Assembly: GCF_012932375.1 (NCBI RefSeq)
Contig: NZ_JAAIIG010000002.1
Coordinates: 310,001-374,000 of the forward strand
Source of the DNA: Bifidobacterium olomucense
Lineage (GTDB): Bacteria > Actinomycetota > Actinomycetes > Actinomycetales > Bifidobacteriaceae
DNA: 64,000 bases
Direction of reading: 5' to 3'
Under the pieces are notes generated by a model. It was not told the origin of the DNA. It saw nothing but the letters and a program-made list of their open reading frames with translations, and searched no databases. Below, in pieces: positions 53,939-64,000 of the stretch. The position numbers and the translations under genes are program-made. The first letter of the stretch is position 1; every line of letters starts with the position of its first letter.

Positions 53939-55099
53939 TCATTTGATAATCGGCTTCAACGGCGCGGAAACATCCACCTGCTGCTTGTTGCCGATGACTT
54001 TCGGATCGTTGATGATCTTATCGACCACAGCCATCTTCAGCTTAAGCTGTGAGGAGTCACCCCAGACGATCACCCGTGCGCCATCATCCAATACGGTGGT
54101 CACTGAATCCTGCGTTTCTGCGGTGACCTTGGTAATGGACTGTCGCATCGATTCCGGCAACGCACCCAGAATGGCCAGTGCCTCCTTGATCGAACGATTC
54201 TTCAGGCTTGCTTGCGCATCCTTGGTTTCGATAACCGGTATGCCACTGACGTCCTTGGCGGTTACGGAGTTGAGCACACGCGCATCAGAATCCACCGCGA
54301 CCAGCGTATCGCCGCTTTTGAGCATGGCAGCAGGTCGTTGCGCGGTGACCTCGACACTCATCGCCTTGGGGAAATGCTTGGTCACTTTGGCTTGCGAGAC
54401 ACCGGGAATGTCTTTGAGCTGTTCGGCAACATCGTTGGTGGAAACCATAAACAATGATTTGCCGGACTGCTGGTCCGCGATCTTATGAATCGTGCTGGCA
54501 CTCACCCATTCGTTGGCACCGGAGACTTCGATGCGATTCGTTTCCAAACGAAATACCGAAGAGAAGAACAACAGCCAGAACAGCGCCACCAGCGCTGCAA
54601 CGACCGCAACGGCAACCAACGCCCGCAATGCGATCACCCGCGCGCTCGCGCGCCTATGTTCTTTGGTGCGTTCGGCGAAATTCACCACTTTCGGGCGCGA
54701 AGCAACTCCAAGCATGCCGGTGGTCTGCCGCAGCGTCTCGGTTACGTAGTCCTCGCTCGGCAATCGTCTGGCGTCTACGAACGCCCCGGCGGGCCCATTG
54801 GCCACGGTGACGTCAGGCACGAGTTCCGCTTGCACGTCGCTGGCGTCCGAGGTCACGGTGCGAGGCTTGCGACTGCGGGCCAAGCGCGCGCCGCTGGCCT
54901 TGGATCCCGTATACGATTCGATGGTGCGTCCACGATGCGGCTTACGAGTTTTCTGGGATGAGCGAACCACACCATATGGCCGTCGCACCCCACGCGACTG
55001 ATGCGCTTCGCCCGTCTGCGGCAATCGACGTGGCTCGTCCGATGCGTGGTGATTGCCCGTCGTATGCGAGGAGACCGATCTGACCGTACGGGAGGCCAT
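53939..55099 (-). CDS. ftsQ: Cell division protein FtsQ
   Basis: 386 residues. A long Arg/Ser-rich cytoplasmic region of about 155 residues precedes one membrane helix with ALRALVAVAVVAALVALFWL, then a POTRA domain (FRLETNRIEVSGANEWVSAS) and the FtsQ domain with VTKHFPKAMSVEVTAQRPAA. FtsQ links early and late division proteins. The start is the ATG that overlaps the murC stop (TAATG), so translation is coupled; an upstream TTG is not needed. It is the last gene of this cluster in the window before tmRNA. FtsZ is not present here. Confidence 0.9.
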   Translation of the reverse strand: MASRTVRSVSSHTTGNHHASDEPRRLPQTGEAHQSRGVRRPYGVVRSSQKTRKPHRGRTIESYTGSKASGARLARSRKPRTVTSDASDVQAELVPDVTVANGPAGAFVDARRLPSEDYVTETLRQTTGMLGVASRPKVVNFAERTKEHRRASARVIALRALVAVAVVAALVALFWLLFFSSVFRLETNRIEVSGANEWVSASTIHKIADQQSGKSLFMVSTNDVAEQLKDIPGVSQAKVTKHFPKAMSVEVTAQRPAAMLKSGDTLVAVDSDARVLNSVTAKDVSGIPVIETKDAQASLKNRSIKEALAILGALPESMRQSITKVTAETQDSVTTVLDDGARVIVWGDSSQLKLKMAVVDKIINDPKVIGNKQQVDVSAPLKPIIK

Positions 55100-56652
55100 T
55101 ACTCGCAACGCTCCCTGTGCGCTTCAAGAGCCGCAAGCAGCACGTCATCCATCTGCGTGATGTCGCCGGCGCCCACGGTGATGATCACGTCGCCATGGTG
55201 AGCGCGCATGGCCATCATCTGGGCGGCCAGACGCATGTCGTCGACCGCCTGAATCCATGAAGACGTTCTGGCATCGCCGAGCTGGCTGGCCGCGTCCACA
55301 ATGGTGGAGGCGGTCACATCCGGGAAGTCCTCCTGCTTCTCGCGCGCCGGGAAGATGCCCGTGACAATGACGTCATCCGCCTTGGACAGGGCCTCGGCGA
55401 ACTGGCTCGCGAAGAATTTGGTACGGGAGAACAGGTGCGGTTGGAAGATCACGCGAATGACGTGCTCCGGATATCGACGTCGTGCGGCATCGAGCAGGGC
55501 CGCGATTTCGGTGGGATGATGTGCATAATCATCCACCACTGTCACCTGCTTGACCGTACCGCGTATCTGGAAACGACGCGCAGCTCCGAGGAATGTACCC
55601 GCCGCGGACGCAGCCTCGGCAGGGGCCACGCCGAGCAGCACCGCAGCCGTAATTGCAGCCGCCGCATTGCGTGCGTTATGGATGCCCGGCACCTTCAACG
55701 TCACATGCTGATCGACCGGAGCCCCACCGGTCACCGCTTCCGGCAGGTGCAGCACCATATGCTCGGCACCACTGCCGACGCTCTCGCTTTCGGAGCTGAT
55801 CGACACATATGCTGCGCCGCCAAGATCCGGCAACTCGGCCTGAGGCGTGGTGCCGTAGGCCACGGTATGCGACTTGACCTCTTCCGGCAGTGACTGCAGC
55901 ACAGCAAGAGCATCCGCGTCGTCGGCGCAGATGATCACATGACCCGTGGCATGACCGGCGTGTTGTACGAAAGCGGCACGGTAATGCGCCTCATCGCCAT
56001 AATGGTCCAGATGATCAGCCTCGCAGTTGGTGATAATCGCGATGGTCGGATGATATTTGGCAAAGCTGCCGTCCGATTCATCGGCCTCGGCCACTAGCAC
56101 TGAACCCTGACCGGCATGGCCGCCATCAAGTGTCGTGCCATCCGGCCCCTGAATGGAACCGCCGATGGCGTAGCTGGGATCGGCACCGACATGAACGAGA
56201 ATATGCGCCAGCATAGAGCTGGTGGTGGTTTTGCCATGGGCACCGGCAACGGTAACCGCCTGCTTGCCGTTCATCAGCAGAGCGAGGATGTCGCTGCGGT
56301 GTACGATGCGCTTGCCGCCCTCATGGGCCGCAATGATTTCCGGATTGTCTGGTTTGATGGCACTGGAGTAGACCACGGTTTGTGCATTCGCCACATGATC
56401 CGCCTGCTGGCCGAACTCCACAGTGATGCCCAACGACTGCAGACGATCGGTTTTGGCGCTGCGCTCACGGTCGGATCCGTCCACTGGCACGCCTTGCGCA
56501 TGCAGCATTTCCGCAAGAACACTCATACCGGCGCCACCGATGCCGATAAAATGCGTCGCCCCCAAATCGGACGGTCGCGCATCGGCATCAAACCCGGCGT
56601 GAGTAGGATCAAGCACAATGGATTGTTCCTGAGACAATTGACGCTCCTTCAT
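55099..56652 (-). CDS. murC: UDP-N-acetylmuramate--L-alanine ligase
   Basis: 517 residues. MurC adds the first amino acid of the stem peptide. It shows the start THFIGIGGAGMSVLAEML, the ATP loop VAGAHGKTTTSSML, AEADESDGSF, NCEADHLDHYG and the C-terminal VVDDYAHHPTEI and IFQPHLFSRTKFF. The ATG at 56652 places the dinucleotide-like loop about 40 residues in; the first 30 residues are extra. ftsQ's start overlaps its stop; murG ends 48 bases upstream. Confidence 0.97.
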   Translation of the reverse strand: MKERQLSQEQSIVLDPTHAGFDADARPSDLGATHFIGIGGAGMSVLAEMLHAQGVPVDGSDRERSAKTDRLQSLGITVEFGQQADHVANAQTVVYSSAIKPDNPEIIAAHEGGKRIVHRSDILALLMNGKQAVTVAGAHGKTTTSSMLAHILVHVGADPSYAIGGSIQGPDGTTLDGGHAGQGSVLVAEADESDGSFAKYHPTIAIITNCEADHLDHYGDEAHYRAAFVQHAGHATGHVIICADDADALAVLQSLPEEVKSHTVAYGTTPQAELPDLGGAAYVSISSESESVGSGAEHMVLHLPEAVTGGAPVDQHVTLKVPGIHNARNAAAAITAAVLLGVAPAEAASAAGTFLGAARRFQIRGTVKQVTVVDDYAHHPTEIAALLDAARRRYPEHVIRVIFQPHLFSRTKFFASQFAEALSKADDVIVTGIFPAREKQEDFPDVTASTIVDAASQLGDARTSSWIQAVDDMRLAAQMMAMRAHHGDVIITVGAGDITQMDDVLLAALEAHRERCE

Positions 56653-56700
56653 GAATTCCCGGCATCTATTATGGCCGGCATGCAAACCTTGTACCAGCGG

Positions 56701-57891
56701 TCAGCGATTTGACGCGCTTCTCTTCGCGAGATTCAGCACCTGACGGGCCATGATCTGCGCGGCATCACGAATGCCGTACTGCCATGCTTTGCGACCGTAT
56801 TCGGCCAGACGATCGGCATCTGCCAGCAGATCGGGCACATGGGCGCGCACCCAATCGGACGTCATATCCTTGTCTGCCACCATGAGACCGCCACCGGCGT
56901 TGACCACCGGTTCGGCGTTGAAACGCTGTTCGCCGTTGCCGATGGGAAGCGGCACATAGATGGCCGGCAGACCCAGTGCAGCCAATTCGGAGACGGAACC
57001 GGCACCCGCGCGGCAAATCACCAGATCGGCGCAGGCGAAAGCCAGGTCGATGCGTTCCAGATATTCGGCGGTATGGTAGTCTCCTTGTCCCGCGGTCTCA
57101 GCGCCGATGCCGGTAAGCACCTGCTCCCCTGCCGACTTGGAAACGAGCGTCCGCACCTCGTCGATTTTGCCGCGACCGGTCAGATGGATGATCTGGGCAT
57201 GGGCAAGCAGATCACCTGCCGCGGATGCGATGGCACGATTGAGGCTTTGAGCGCCGAGCGAGCCGCCGGTGACCAGTACCAGCGGACGGTTCGGATCCAC
57301 GCCCAACGCTTCGGCAGCCTGACGACGCACAGCTGCACGATCCTGCTCGAACTGTTTCGCCAATGCTGCGATAGCAGGACGCAGCGGCAGACCTACGCGC
57401 TGTACTACCGCTCCCTGCCGTGGCTTCAAACCGGTATGTTCATATACGGTGCCGATGAAATCGGCCCAACGGGCCCCCAGCTTGTTGGCCATGCCGGCGC
57501 GGGCGTTCTGCTCGTGGATGACGATGGGTATGCCCATACGATGTGCGGTGGCATACACCGGTGCCGACGCGTACCCGCCGAAGCCGGCCACCACATCCGC
57601 CTTGCGACGTTGGAGAATCGAACGCACCTTGGCGGTCTCCCGACGCCACTTCATCGGGAATTTCAGCATGTACAGATTCGGTCTGCGTGGGAAGGGAACC
57701 TTGTCGATGGTGTCCAGTTCCAGTCCGGCGGCGGGTACGAGATCTTTCTCCAGCCCCACCGCCGTTCCCACGACGGTCACCTGGGCGGAAGGCTCCAGCT
57801 CGTGAATCGCGCCGGCGACCGCAAGCAGCGGATTGACGTGTCCGGCGGTGCCTCCGCCGGCGAGAACGATATGCATATTGCCCTGACTCAT
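56701..57891 (-). CDS. murG: Lipid II synthase (UDP-GlcNAc transferase) MurG
   Basis: 396 residues. MurG adds GlcNAc to lipid I at the inner membrane face. It has the N-terminal glycine loop [62 protein letters not shown] and the UDP-sugar site [20 protein letters not shown]. The chosen ATG at 57891 is five codons before another in-frame ATG (57876) that has CAGGG ahead of it; either may be used. ftsW lies 16 bases upstream. Confidence 0.97.
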   Translation of the reverse strand: MSQGNMHIVLAGGGTAGHVNPLLAVAGAIHELEPSAQVTVVGTAVGLEKDLVPAAGLELDTIDKVPFPRRPNLYMLKFPMKWRRETAKVRSILQRRKADVVAGFGGYASAPVYATAHRMGIPIVIHEQNARAGMANKLGARWADFIGTVYEHTGLKPRQGAVVQRVGLPLRPAIAALAKQFEQDRAAVRRQAAEALGVDPNRPLVLVTGGSLGAQSLNRAIASAAGDLLAHAQIIHLTGRGKIDEVRTLVSKSAGEQVLTGIGAETAGQGDYHTAEYLERIDLAFACADLVICRAGAGSVSELAALGLPAIYVPLPIGNGEQRFNAEPVVNAGGGLMVADKDMTSDWVRAHVPDLLADADRLAEYGRKAWQYGIRDAAQIMARQVLNLAKRSASNR

Positions 57892-57907
57892 GGTTATCGA
57901 GTGTACT

Positions 57908-59125
57908 CTACGCGCTTTGCCTGGCCTGTCTGATCTGCGGCTGCGAGCGCATAAGCCCCACAACCAGTCCCGCAGCCATCAGACACATGATCATCGACGA
58001 GCCACCGGCCGAGACAAATGGCATCGGTACGCCGAGCACCGGAAACACTCCTACGACCACGCCAATGTTCACCATGGCCTGACCGACGATCCAGATGGTG
58101 ACGCACATGAGCACCATAGCCACATAACGGTCGTTGACCTGCAGAGCGATGACGATCATGCACCATCCAAGAATCATGAAGAACAACAGCACAACGGCAC
58201 AACCGACGAATCCGGTCTCCTCGCCAATGATGGCGAAGATGAAGTCGTTGTGCGCGGCTGGCAGATAGTTCCACTTCTCGCGCGAGTTGCCGATACCCAC
58301 GCCGAGGAAACCGCCGGAGGCGATGGCGTATTTCGCATGTGTGGACTGGTAGCACACCGTTTGCGCATCGGCGGCCGTGCAGTCGCCGTACGTGGCCAGA
58401 ATGCGCCGCATACGGTTAGGGCTGGAAATCGCCAGCACGGCCACCAGACCCACAAGCGCCACAACGCCGGCGGCCATCCACTTGCCAGGGAATCCGGCCA
58501 CCAGAAAAGCCACTACGCCGATGAATCCCAGAATCATGGCGGTACCCAGATCCTTGCCGCCGACGACAAGGCCCAGGCCGGCAGCATAGATCAGGATTGG
58601 AGCACGGTAGGCCCTCATCCCTTCACGCCGGTATCTCTGAGCGCATACATGCAACGCCGAAGGAAGCCAGACGCACATGGCGAATTTCATGAATTCCGCC
58701 GGCTGCACCGTAGTGAAGCCCAGATTCAGCCAACCCTTGTTGCCGTATACGTCAATGCCCAGCGGCGTGAAGGTCAGAGCCTGCACGATCAGAGAGGCGA
58801 TCACGAACATGGCACCGGCATGCTTCCAGAATTTCACCGGCATGATCATCACGAGGAATCCCGCCAGCAGACCTATCAGGCAGAATCCTCCCTGGCTGAT
58901 GAGCTGAACGAACGGCGACCTGCCTTGCGCCGTCATGGTGACGGTGGAGCTGGAGAACACCATGATCAGACCGAAGCAGGTCAGTCCCACCACTGCCATG
59001 CGGAAGCCGTGATAGCACCACAATGGATTGAGCAGACTTCGCCATCCGGTGTAATCGGTAATGGTCAGGGCCGGTTCTTCCGGTATTCTGCGTATTTTGC
59101 GCGTGGAGGACTCAGTGAAGACCAT
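57908..59125 (-). CDS. ftsW: Lipid II polymerase / division protein FtsW
   Basis: 405 residues with about ten membrane helices of the SEDS family. Key parts are [26 protein letters not shown] with the catalytic-region Glu, [15 protein letters not shown] with the conserved Asp, and the C-terminal [18 protein letters not shown] proteins polymerise lipid II at the septum with a partner transpeptidase. Its start overlaps the end of murD by 14 bases. murG follows. Confidence 0.95.
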   Translation of the reverse strand: MVFTESSTRKIRRIPEEPALTITDYTGWRSLLNPLWCYHGFRMAVVGLTCFGLIMVFSSSTVTMTAQGRSPFVQLISQGGFCLIGLLAGFLVMIMPVKFWKHAGAMFVIASLIVQALTFTPLGIDVYGNKGWLNLGFTTVQPAEFMKFAMCVWLPSALHVCAQRYRREGMRAYRAPILIYAAGLGLVVGGKDLGTAMILGFIGVVAFLVAGFPGKWMAAGVVALVGLVAVLAISSPNRMRRILATYGDCTAADAQTVCYQSTHAKYAIASGGFLGVGIGNSREKWNYLPAAHNDFIFAIIGEETGFVGCAVVLLFFMILGWCMIVIALQVNDRYVAMVLMCVTIWIVGQAMVNIGVVVGVFPVLGVPMPFVSAGGSSMIMCLMAAGLVVGLMRSQPQIRQARQSA

Positions 59126-60557
59126 GCACCTCGCTCCACGTCTTGGCGGCTTTGGCGAATCGGTTGCCGCGATCCGCATAGGAGACGAACTGGTCCATTG
59201 AGGCGCAGGCCGGGGCCATCAGCACCACGTCTCCGCCGGTCGCATAGCTGCCGGCGGCCTCGACCGCACGATCCATCACCGTGGCGTTGTCTGCCGGGTC
59301 GATCACGGTAGTCGGAATTTCCGGTGCTTGGCTGGCGAAAGCCTCGATCATCGGTGCCTGATCACGTCCGATGATCACGGCAGCCTTGATGGTATGCGCC
59401 TGATTCTTGACCAGATCCTCGAATCGACTGCCTTTGGCGAGTCCTCCGGCAATCCAAACCACGGACTTGGCGGGGAAGCTGGACAGCGATGCATGTGCGG
59501 CATGCGCGTTCGTGGCTTTGGAGTCATCCACAAAGCGAACGGTACCGTCGGCGAGTTTCGCTTCAGCTACGGTCTGGATGCGATGGCCGCCGGGCTTGAA
59601 TTCACGCAGTGCGGCAAGCGCGGTATCAAGATCCGCACCATGGCCCAGCACCAGAGCCAAGGCGGTTAGCGCGTCCGCCACCAGATGAGGGTACAGAGAA
59701 CCGTCCGGTTCCGCGAGATGCGTGAACTCGCGGATGGGAGCGATGCGACGTGGCGACTCGGCTGATCCGCCGGCCACGCCGCTTTTGTCCACGATCCACC
59801 CGTCGGCGATGCCGATCTGTCCGGCTTCGGGCGACTCCAGAGTAAAGCCTACTTTGCGGCATCCTTCAGCAGTTTCAGCCGCCAGAGCCAGTGCAGTGAC
59901 CTGAGTATCCTGCGCATTGTAGACGACGACGTTACGGGCGCGGTGGAAGACTTTCGCCTTGTCGGCGGCGTAGCGTTCACGTCCACCGTGCCAATCCAGA
60001 TGATCGTCGGCGATATTGGTGATCGCGGCGCATTCCAATTCCAGGGAATCGGTGAAATGCAGCTGGAAGGAGCTCAGCTCGACGCAGAGCACGTCATGCC
60101 CCGGATTCGTGGCGCAACGGGACAGGCTCATCGACATGTCTCCGGAGGCGATATTGCCAGCCGTCGGCGCGTCCAATCCGCAGGCGGTCAACATGGCCGA
60201 AGTCATCTCCGTGGTGGATGTCTTGCCGTTGGTGCCGGTGATGCCGATCCAAGGGGCCGGCTTGCCGGTGCGAGCATTGTCCGCACGAAGACGCCATGCG
60301 AACTCCACCTCGCTCATCACCGGAATGCCACGTCGCTGAGCCTCCACGATGAACGGCGTGCGTGGGTTGAACACCGGTGAGGTCATCACATAGTCGACGT
60401 TCTGCCAGTCCACATCATCGAAGCTCTTCAGATCCGCTTGCGGCTTGCGCTCATCAACGCCGATGACATGGGCGCCGCGCTCACGCAACACCTGGGCCAA
60501 CGATGTGCCGGATACCCCCAATCCGGCGATGACCACTGTTGTACCTGCTACCTGCAT
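59112..60557 (-). CDS. murD: UDP-N-acetylmuramoyl-L-alanine--D-glutamate ligase
   Basis: 481 residues. MurD adds D-glutamate. The N-terminal Rossmann domain has [17 protein letters not shown]; the ATP loop is [14 protein letters not shown] (near 120), then [24 protein letters not shown] and the C-terminal [26 protein letters not shown] and [13 protein letters not shown]. The ATG at 60557 has a strong AAGGAGGAAC ribosome site. ftsW overlaps the 3' end. Confidence 0.97.
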   Translation of the reverse strand: MQVAGTTVVIAGLGVSGTSLAQVLRERGAHVIGVDERKPQADLKSFDDVDWQNVDYVMTSPVFNPRTPFIVEAQRRGIPVMSEVEFAWRLRADNARTGKPAPWIGITGTNGKTSTTEMTSAMLTACGLDAPTAGNIASGDMSMSLSRCATNPGHDVLCVELSSFQLHFTDSLELECAAITNIADDHLDWHGGRERYAADKAKVFHRARNVVVYNAQDTQVTALALAAETAEGCRKVGFTLESPEAGQIGIADGWIVDKSGVAGGSAESPRRIAPIREFTHLAEPDGSLYPHLVADALTALALVLGHGADLDTALAALREFKPGGHRIQTVAEAKLADGTVRFVDDSKATNAHAAHASLSSFPAKSVVWIAGGLAKGSRFEDLVKNQAHTIKAAVIIGRDQAPMIEAFASQAPEIPTTVIDPADNATVMDRAVEAAGSYATGGDVVLMAPACASMDQFVSYADRGNRFAKAAKTWSEVHGLH

Positions 60558-60674
60558 TGTTCCTCCTTGCAATTGGAGTTTTCACGCGCTAGAACCGCGG
60601 CAAGCCCCATGTATTCGACCTCGTAGATTCGGGCTGTGTTTCGATGCCCTCGATCCAGATGATTCCCGGTGCCG

Positions 60675-61781
60675 TCAGCTGAACAGCAGACCGGACCGGG
60701 TAACCCAATCGCCATAGAAAATGGTCAGGGCGAGCAGCACGAAGATGAGTTCGATCATCCAGAAACGTACCACCACCTTGGTTTCCGTCCATCCCTTCAG
60801 CTCGAAATGATGATGGATGGGCGCCATCTTGAACACACGTTTGTGGGTCATCTTGAAGTATCCCACCTGAATGACATCGCTCATTGCCTCCATGACGTAC
60901 AGGCCGCCCAGAATCACGGCAAGAAACTCCGTATGCGTGGCGATCGACAGCGCGGCGAACAATCCGCCAAGCGCCAATGAGCCGGTGTCTCCCATGAAGA
61001 TGGAAGCAGGATTCGAGTTGTACCACAGGAATCCAAAGCACGCCACGGCCGCGCAGATCGCGATAACGGTCAGATCCAACGGATCCGAAACAGCGTACGA
61101 GTAACCGCCATGGCTTCCGCCTTTAATGTGATAGCTTTCCCAGAATGCGATGACACCAAAACCAGTGAAGGCGATCATGGACGATCCGGCGGCCAATCCG
61201 TCCAATCCGTCGGTCAGGTTCACCGCATTCGTCCACGCGGTCATCAGGAAGTTCACCCAGATCACGAACAGCACGATCGACACGGCACGTCCGGCAAAAT
61301 CGAAGCTGAAGAACGGCTTTTCAATGAAACTGATGCCCGCCTGCGCACTCGGGAATCCCGTTTTGGTGGGAATCAGCAGCGCCAATACGGCATAGATGGT
61401 GGCGAAGATGAACTGGCCGATGAATTTGCCGGCCACGGACAGTCCTTCGTTCTGCTTCTTACGCACCTTGGCGAAATCATCGATGAAGCCCAGCACGCCC
61501 ATGGACATCATGGCGAACAGCACCAGCACCGCAGACCATGAAGGCACATCGCCCGAATGAAGGTACCGGTACAGTGCAGATGAGGCCCACCCCAACAGGA
61601 TCGCGAAATTGATGACTACGCCACCCAGCGTAGGTGTGCCACGCTTGACCAGATGAGACTTGGGGCCATCCTGACGGATGTACTGTCCGTAATGCAGCCG
61701 GTGCACCAAACGTATCAGCATCGGCGTGCCGACCAAGGTGACGATCAACGACACCAACATTCCAATGATCAGAGCAATCAC
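60675..61781 (-). CDS. mraY: Phospho-MurNAc-pentapeptide transferase MraY
   Basis: 368 residues with about ten membrane helices. MraY makes lipid I from UDP-MurNAc-pentapeptide and undecaprenyl phosphate. Conserved segments are KRGTPTLGGVV near residue 47, GFIDDFAKVRKKQNEG with the Asp pair, NAVNLTDGLDGLAAG, FMGDTGSLALGG and the histidine-rich MAPIHHHFELKGW. It begins with GTG at 61781. murF is 50 bases upstream and murD 118 bases downstream. Confidence 0.97.
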   Translation of the reverse strand: MIALIIGMLVSLIVTLVGTPMLIRLVHRLHYGQYIRQDGPKSHLVKRGTPTLGGVVINFAILLGWASSALYRYLHSGDVPSWSAVLVLFAMMSMGVLGFIDDFAKVRKKQNEGLSVAGKFIGQFIFATIYAVLALLIPTKTGFPSAQAGISFIEKPFFSFDFAGRAVSIVLFVIWVNFLMTAWTNAVNLTDGLDGLAAGSSMIAFTGFGVIAFWESYHIKGGSHGGYSYAVSDPLDLTVIAICAAVACFGFLWYNSNPASIFMGDTGSLALGGLFAALSIATHTEFLAVILGGLYVMEAMSDVIQVGYFKMTHKRVFKMAPIHHHFELKGWTETKVVVRFWMIELIFVLLALTIFYGDWVTRSGLLFS

Positions 61782-61831
61782 GTGCGGCTTCTCTTTCTCG
61801 TTCGTTCTTCGTACAGACTATGCCAGCTGCA

Positions 61832-63298
61832 TCAGTTGCTTGTCCAACGTTCGGCAAGGGCGCTCAGACCCGAGGCATGGGATCCTTTGAGCAGCACCAC
61901 GGTATCCGGATGTTCATCGGCCATGGCCAGCACCAGACGCTCAGCCTGATCGATGCCATGAACACATTCGACCGTGGCGCGAGCATCGGCTGCATCACCG
62001 GCATCCTTTGCACCTTGGGCCAAAGCCGCGGCCATGGCATCCAGATGAGCATCGTGGTCAGACCCCACAGCGATGATGGCGTCCAGTCCCAGTCCTGCGG
62101 CATATGAGCCCACGGACGCATGCAGCGCAGTCTCGTCGGGCCCCAATTCCAACATGGCACCCAGCAACGCCACTCGGAACGGAGTGCCGCCGTCGGCACT
62201 GGTCCATGCCTTGAGACCTTCAAGACCGGCCTTCATGGAATCGGGATTGGCGTTGAAGGAGTCATCGATCAAGGTGAACGAGGCATCCTGACGCTTCACC
62301 GTAGACAATGCCATACGATGCGGGCTGATCACGTGCTGTGCGGCCAGCACGTCAGCCACTTCATTCATGGTCATGCCATAACGCATCGCCACTGTGGCGG
62401 CGGCCAACGCGTTCATCACATTGTGGCGTCCCGGTATGCCCAGATGCACCTGCACCGTGTCACCCTGAGCGTTCTCCAAGGTGAATTGCGCATGATCGGC
62501 ATGATCGGAGGTGATGTTCTCCGCGCTCACTTCACCGTCGCGCGTACGGTCAAGGCCGAACCAGAGCACCGGGCCGGCAGCCAAAGCAGCCATCGGCGCC
62601 ACATGTTCATCATCGGCGTTCAGCACTGCAGTGCCACCGGGCAACAGGCCCTTGACGATCTCGCTTTTCGCTTGGGCGATACGCTCCCGGGAGCCGAATT
62701 CGCCAAGATGAGCCACACCCACCTTAAGCACAATGGCCGTATCAGGCGGGGCGATACGCGTCAGCCGAGCGATTTCGCCAAGGTGGCTGGCACCCATCTC
62801 CGCCACGAAGAACCGGGTGTGCTCATCTACCTTCAATGCGGTCAGAGGCAAACCGATCTCGTTGTTGAACGAACCGACCGGCGCAACCGTGGGGCCTACG
62901 TGTGCAAGCAGTGCGGCGAGCAGATCCTTGGTAGTGGTTTTGCCCACCGAGCCGGTCAGACCGATGATGTCGAAATCCGTATCCAACGCACGTCTGCGTT
63001 CGATATTGTGCCTGGCCAGTTCACCCAGCGCCTCGACGGTGTCCTCCACCACGATCTGGGACAAGGCGGCATCGGCAACCTCATGATCCACAATTGCCGC
63101 CACCGCACCTTGCGCGGCTACGGCAGGCACGAAATCGTGGCCATCCACGCGCTCGCCCTTGATGGCCACGAATACCGATCCTTCGCCAGCCTGCCGGGAG
63201 TCGCTCACCGCGCTGGTGGCCAAGCGCTCCGACGCCGGTCCTGCGACCAACCGCCCGTTGACCGCCTCGGCGATCTCCTCCACATTCATGGGAACCAT
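61832..63298 (-). CDS. murF: UDP-MurNAc-tripeptide--D-alanyl-D-alanine ligase
   Basis: 488 residues. MurF adds the D-Ala-D-Ala dipeptide. The N-terminal substrate domain has SDSRQAGEGSVFVAIKGERVDGH, the ATP loop is IGLTGSVGKTTTKDLLAALL, and the middle has NNEIGLPLTAL, EMGASHLGEIARLTRIAPP and VGVAHLGEFGS. The C-terminal domain has IDDSFNANPDSMKAGLE. The ATG at 63298 was chosen because AAGGA lies about nine bases upstream; an ATG at 63307 is next to it and too close. The gene is preceded by the MurE-like gene. Confidence 0.95.
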   Translation of the reverse strand: MVPMNVEEIAEAVNGRLVAGPASERLATSAVSDSRQAGEGSVFVAIKGERVDGHDFVPAVAAQGAVAAIVDHEVADAALSQIVVEDTVEALGELARHNIERRRALDTDFDIIGLTGSVGKTTTKDLLAALLAHVGPTVAPVGSFNNEIGLPLTALKVDEHTRFFVAEMGASHLGEIARLTRIAPPDTAIVLKVGVAHLGEFGSRERIAQAKSEIVKGLLPGGTAVLNADDEHVAPMAALAAGPVLWFGLDRTRDGEVSAENITSDHADHAQFTLENAQGDTVQVHLGIPGRHNVMNALAAATVAMRYGMTMNEVADVLAAQHVISPHRMALSTVKRQDASFTLIDDSFNANPDSMKAGLEGLKAWTSADGGTPFRVALLGAMLELGPDETALHASVGSYAAGLGLDAIIAVGSDHDAHLDAMAAALAQGAKDAGDAADARATVECVHGIDQAERLVLAMADEHPDTVVLLKGSHASGLSALAERWTSN

Positions 63299-63469
63299 GT
63301 TCCTCATTCCTTCCCTGCGTTGTTCTTACGTTCCTGCCGTCTCACCGCGCTGCCGGACGCTCCGTCTGACGGCGAGCATGCCGCTCGCCAATGGTGCAGC
63401 CGACCGTTATGACGTTCTTCCTTGCCGGCCTCGGCACCCGACCGGGGGTACTCTCCTTGGCTCAGGCCG

Positions 63470-64000
63470 TTACTTCAGGTTCCCGGCCACGCGCAAAGCG
63501 CTTCGTATATTGTTCTTCCTCACTCCGGCCGCCAGCACCATGGCCACGGCCAAAGACAGATGCCCAAGCCGTCCGCGATCGTTCATGGCCGGGGATTCCG
63601 CTGCGATCTCGTCGGATTCGAACGTCGTAGTGGTCATGGTCAATTTCTGATCGGCGACGAATGAGTACCGTTCTTTGAGCGCATCGACATCCTCCATCAA
63701 TTGCGCATGCTGAGCGCCCAATACATCCACATTCACCGACGCCAGCGCGTGCTTGGCCAGAGTCCTGCCGTTCAACGCCACGATTACCGCGGCCACACCG
63801 TCCTCGGCGCACACCGACAACGTGCGTTCGACGTCAAGAATGCCCAATGGGTAGTTCAAGGCCATCGTGTGGGTCATGGAGGTGGAACCGGCTGCGGAGA
63901 TTACCGCCACCGGATTGCCCAGCATGTGCAGGAATTCGGCAAGCTGCGATACATCGGCCTCGATAGTGTCGTCATCCACCCCGGTCACCGCGAACAACGC
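63470..64000 (-). CDS. MurE-like protein lacking the ATP loop (5' end beyond the window)
   Basis: The visible 176 residues align with the central domain of MurE but with its key residues lost. The position of the P-loop (GTNGKTTTA in MurE) reads FAVTGVDDDTIEADVSQL. The segments SAAGSTSMTHTMALNYPLGI, DVERTLSVCAEDGVAAVIVA and ERYSFVADQKLTM follow in the order expected, but the SSH-type and HLD-type motifs are missing. The protein ends after about one helix (RSALRVAGNLK), so the C-terminal ligase domain is absent. It occupies the usual murE place before murF in the division cluster. It is probably a pseudo-ligase with a structural role, or a gene in decay. The full N-terminus lies outside the window. 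Confidence 0.7.
   Translation of the reverse strand, partial: ALFAVTGVDDDTIEADVSQLAEFLHMLGNPVAVISAAGSTSMTHTMALNYPLGILDVERTLSVCAEDGVAAVIVALNGRTLAKHALASVNVDVLGAQHAQLMEDVDALKERYSFVADQKLTMTTTTFESDEIAAESPAMNDRGRLGHLSLAVAMVLAAGVRKNNIRSALRVAGNLK

Noticed and set aside
53614..53946. A 110-residue plus-strand reading frame over tmRNA
   Set aside because: It covers the tmRNA gene on the other strand.

Overview
The window is about 60% GC and carries gene families typical of a Bifidobacterium. The strongest species hints are the N-glycan/mannose locus (two GH38, GH5_18, GH125, mannose isomerase, fructokinase), a non-DAP-type MurE beside a FemX-like ligase, and a tmRNA tag AKSNRTEFALAA. Bifidobacterium longum is the best guess. 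The species call is inferred from remembered gene content, not from a search.

Layout. 1-5.2 kb (minus strand): 3' part of parA, xerD, the infC-rpmI-rplT translation operon with a structured leader, and a membrane protein fused to a spermidine-synthase-like domain. 5.3-8.1 kb (plus): thiamine pyrophosphokinase, gap (GAPDH) and a YbaK-type deacylase, with an unusual four-site repeat array between the last two. 8.2-16.2 kb: zinc-ribbon membrane protein and ispH (minus), galM and the tiny ribosomal protein bL37 (plus), an ECF sigma/anti-sigma pair (minus), then murE and a FemX-like ligase (plus). 16.3-26.1 kb: smc and folC (minus), a long gene-poor gap, an AbiEi-like orphan, pepP, and a Nudix gene whose 5' end is duplicated upstream (plus).

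26.2-52.6 kb is a large amino-sugar and mannoside catabolic island. nagA and nagB face two ROK regulators, followed by fructokinase, a VOC protein and a FucP-type permease. Then come GH125 alpha-mannosidase, an AGE-family mannose isomerase, a LacI regulator, a GH3 enzyme, GH5_18 beta-mannosidase, an ABC sugar importer and two tandem GH38 alpha-mannosidases. The genes suggest import of mannose-rich N-glycan fragments, trimming by GH38/GH125, cleavage of Man-beta-1,4-GlcNAc by GH5_18, mannose to fructose to fructose-6-P, and GlcNAc-6-P through NagA/NagB. Five copies of ACTAAA-N4-TTTAGT lie upstream of GH125, lacI, the transporter operon (two) and the first GH38, and look like the LacI operator.

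52.5-64 kb: a non-coding stretch with an inverted repeat element, the tmRNA gene, then the division and cell wall cluster read on the minus strand (murE-like, murF, mraY, murD, ftsW, murG, murC, ftsQ). The murE-like gene at the window edge has lost its ATP-binding loop, while an apparently intact murE lies 50 kb away next to the FemX-like gene.
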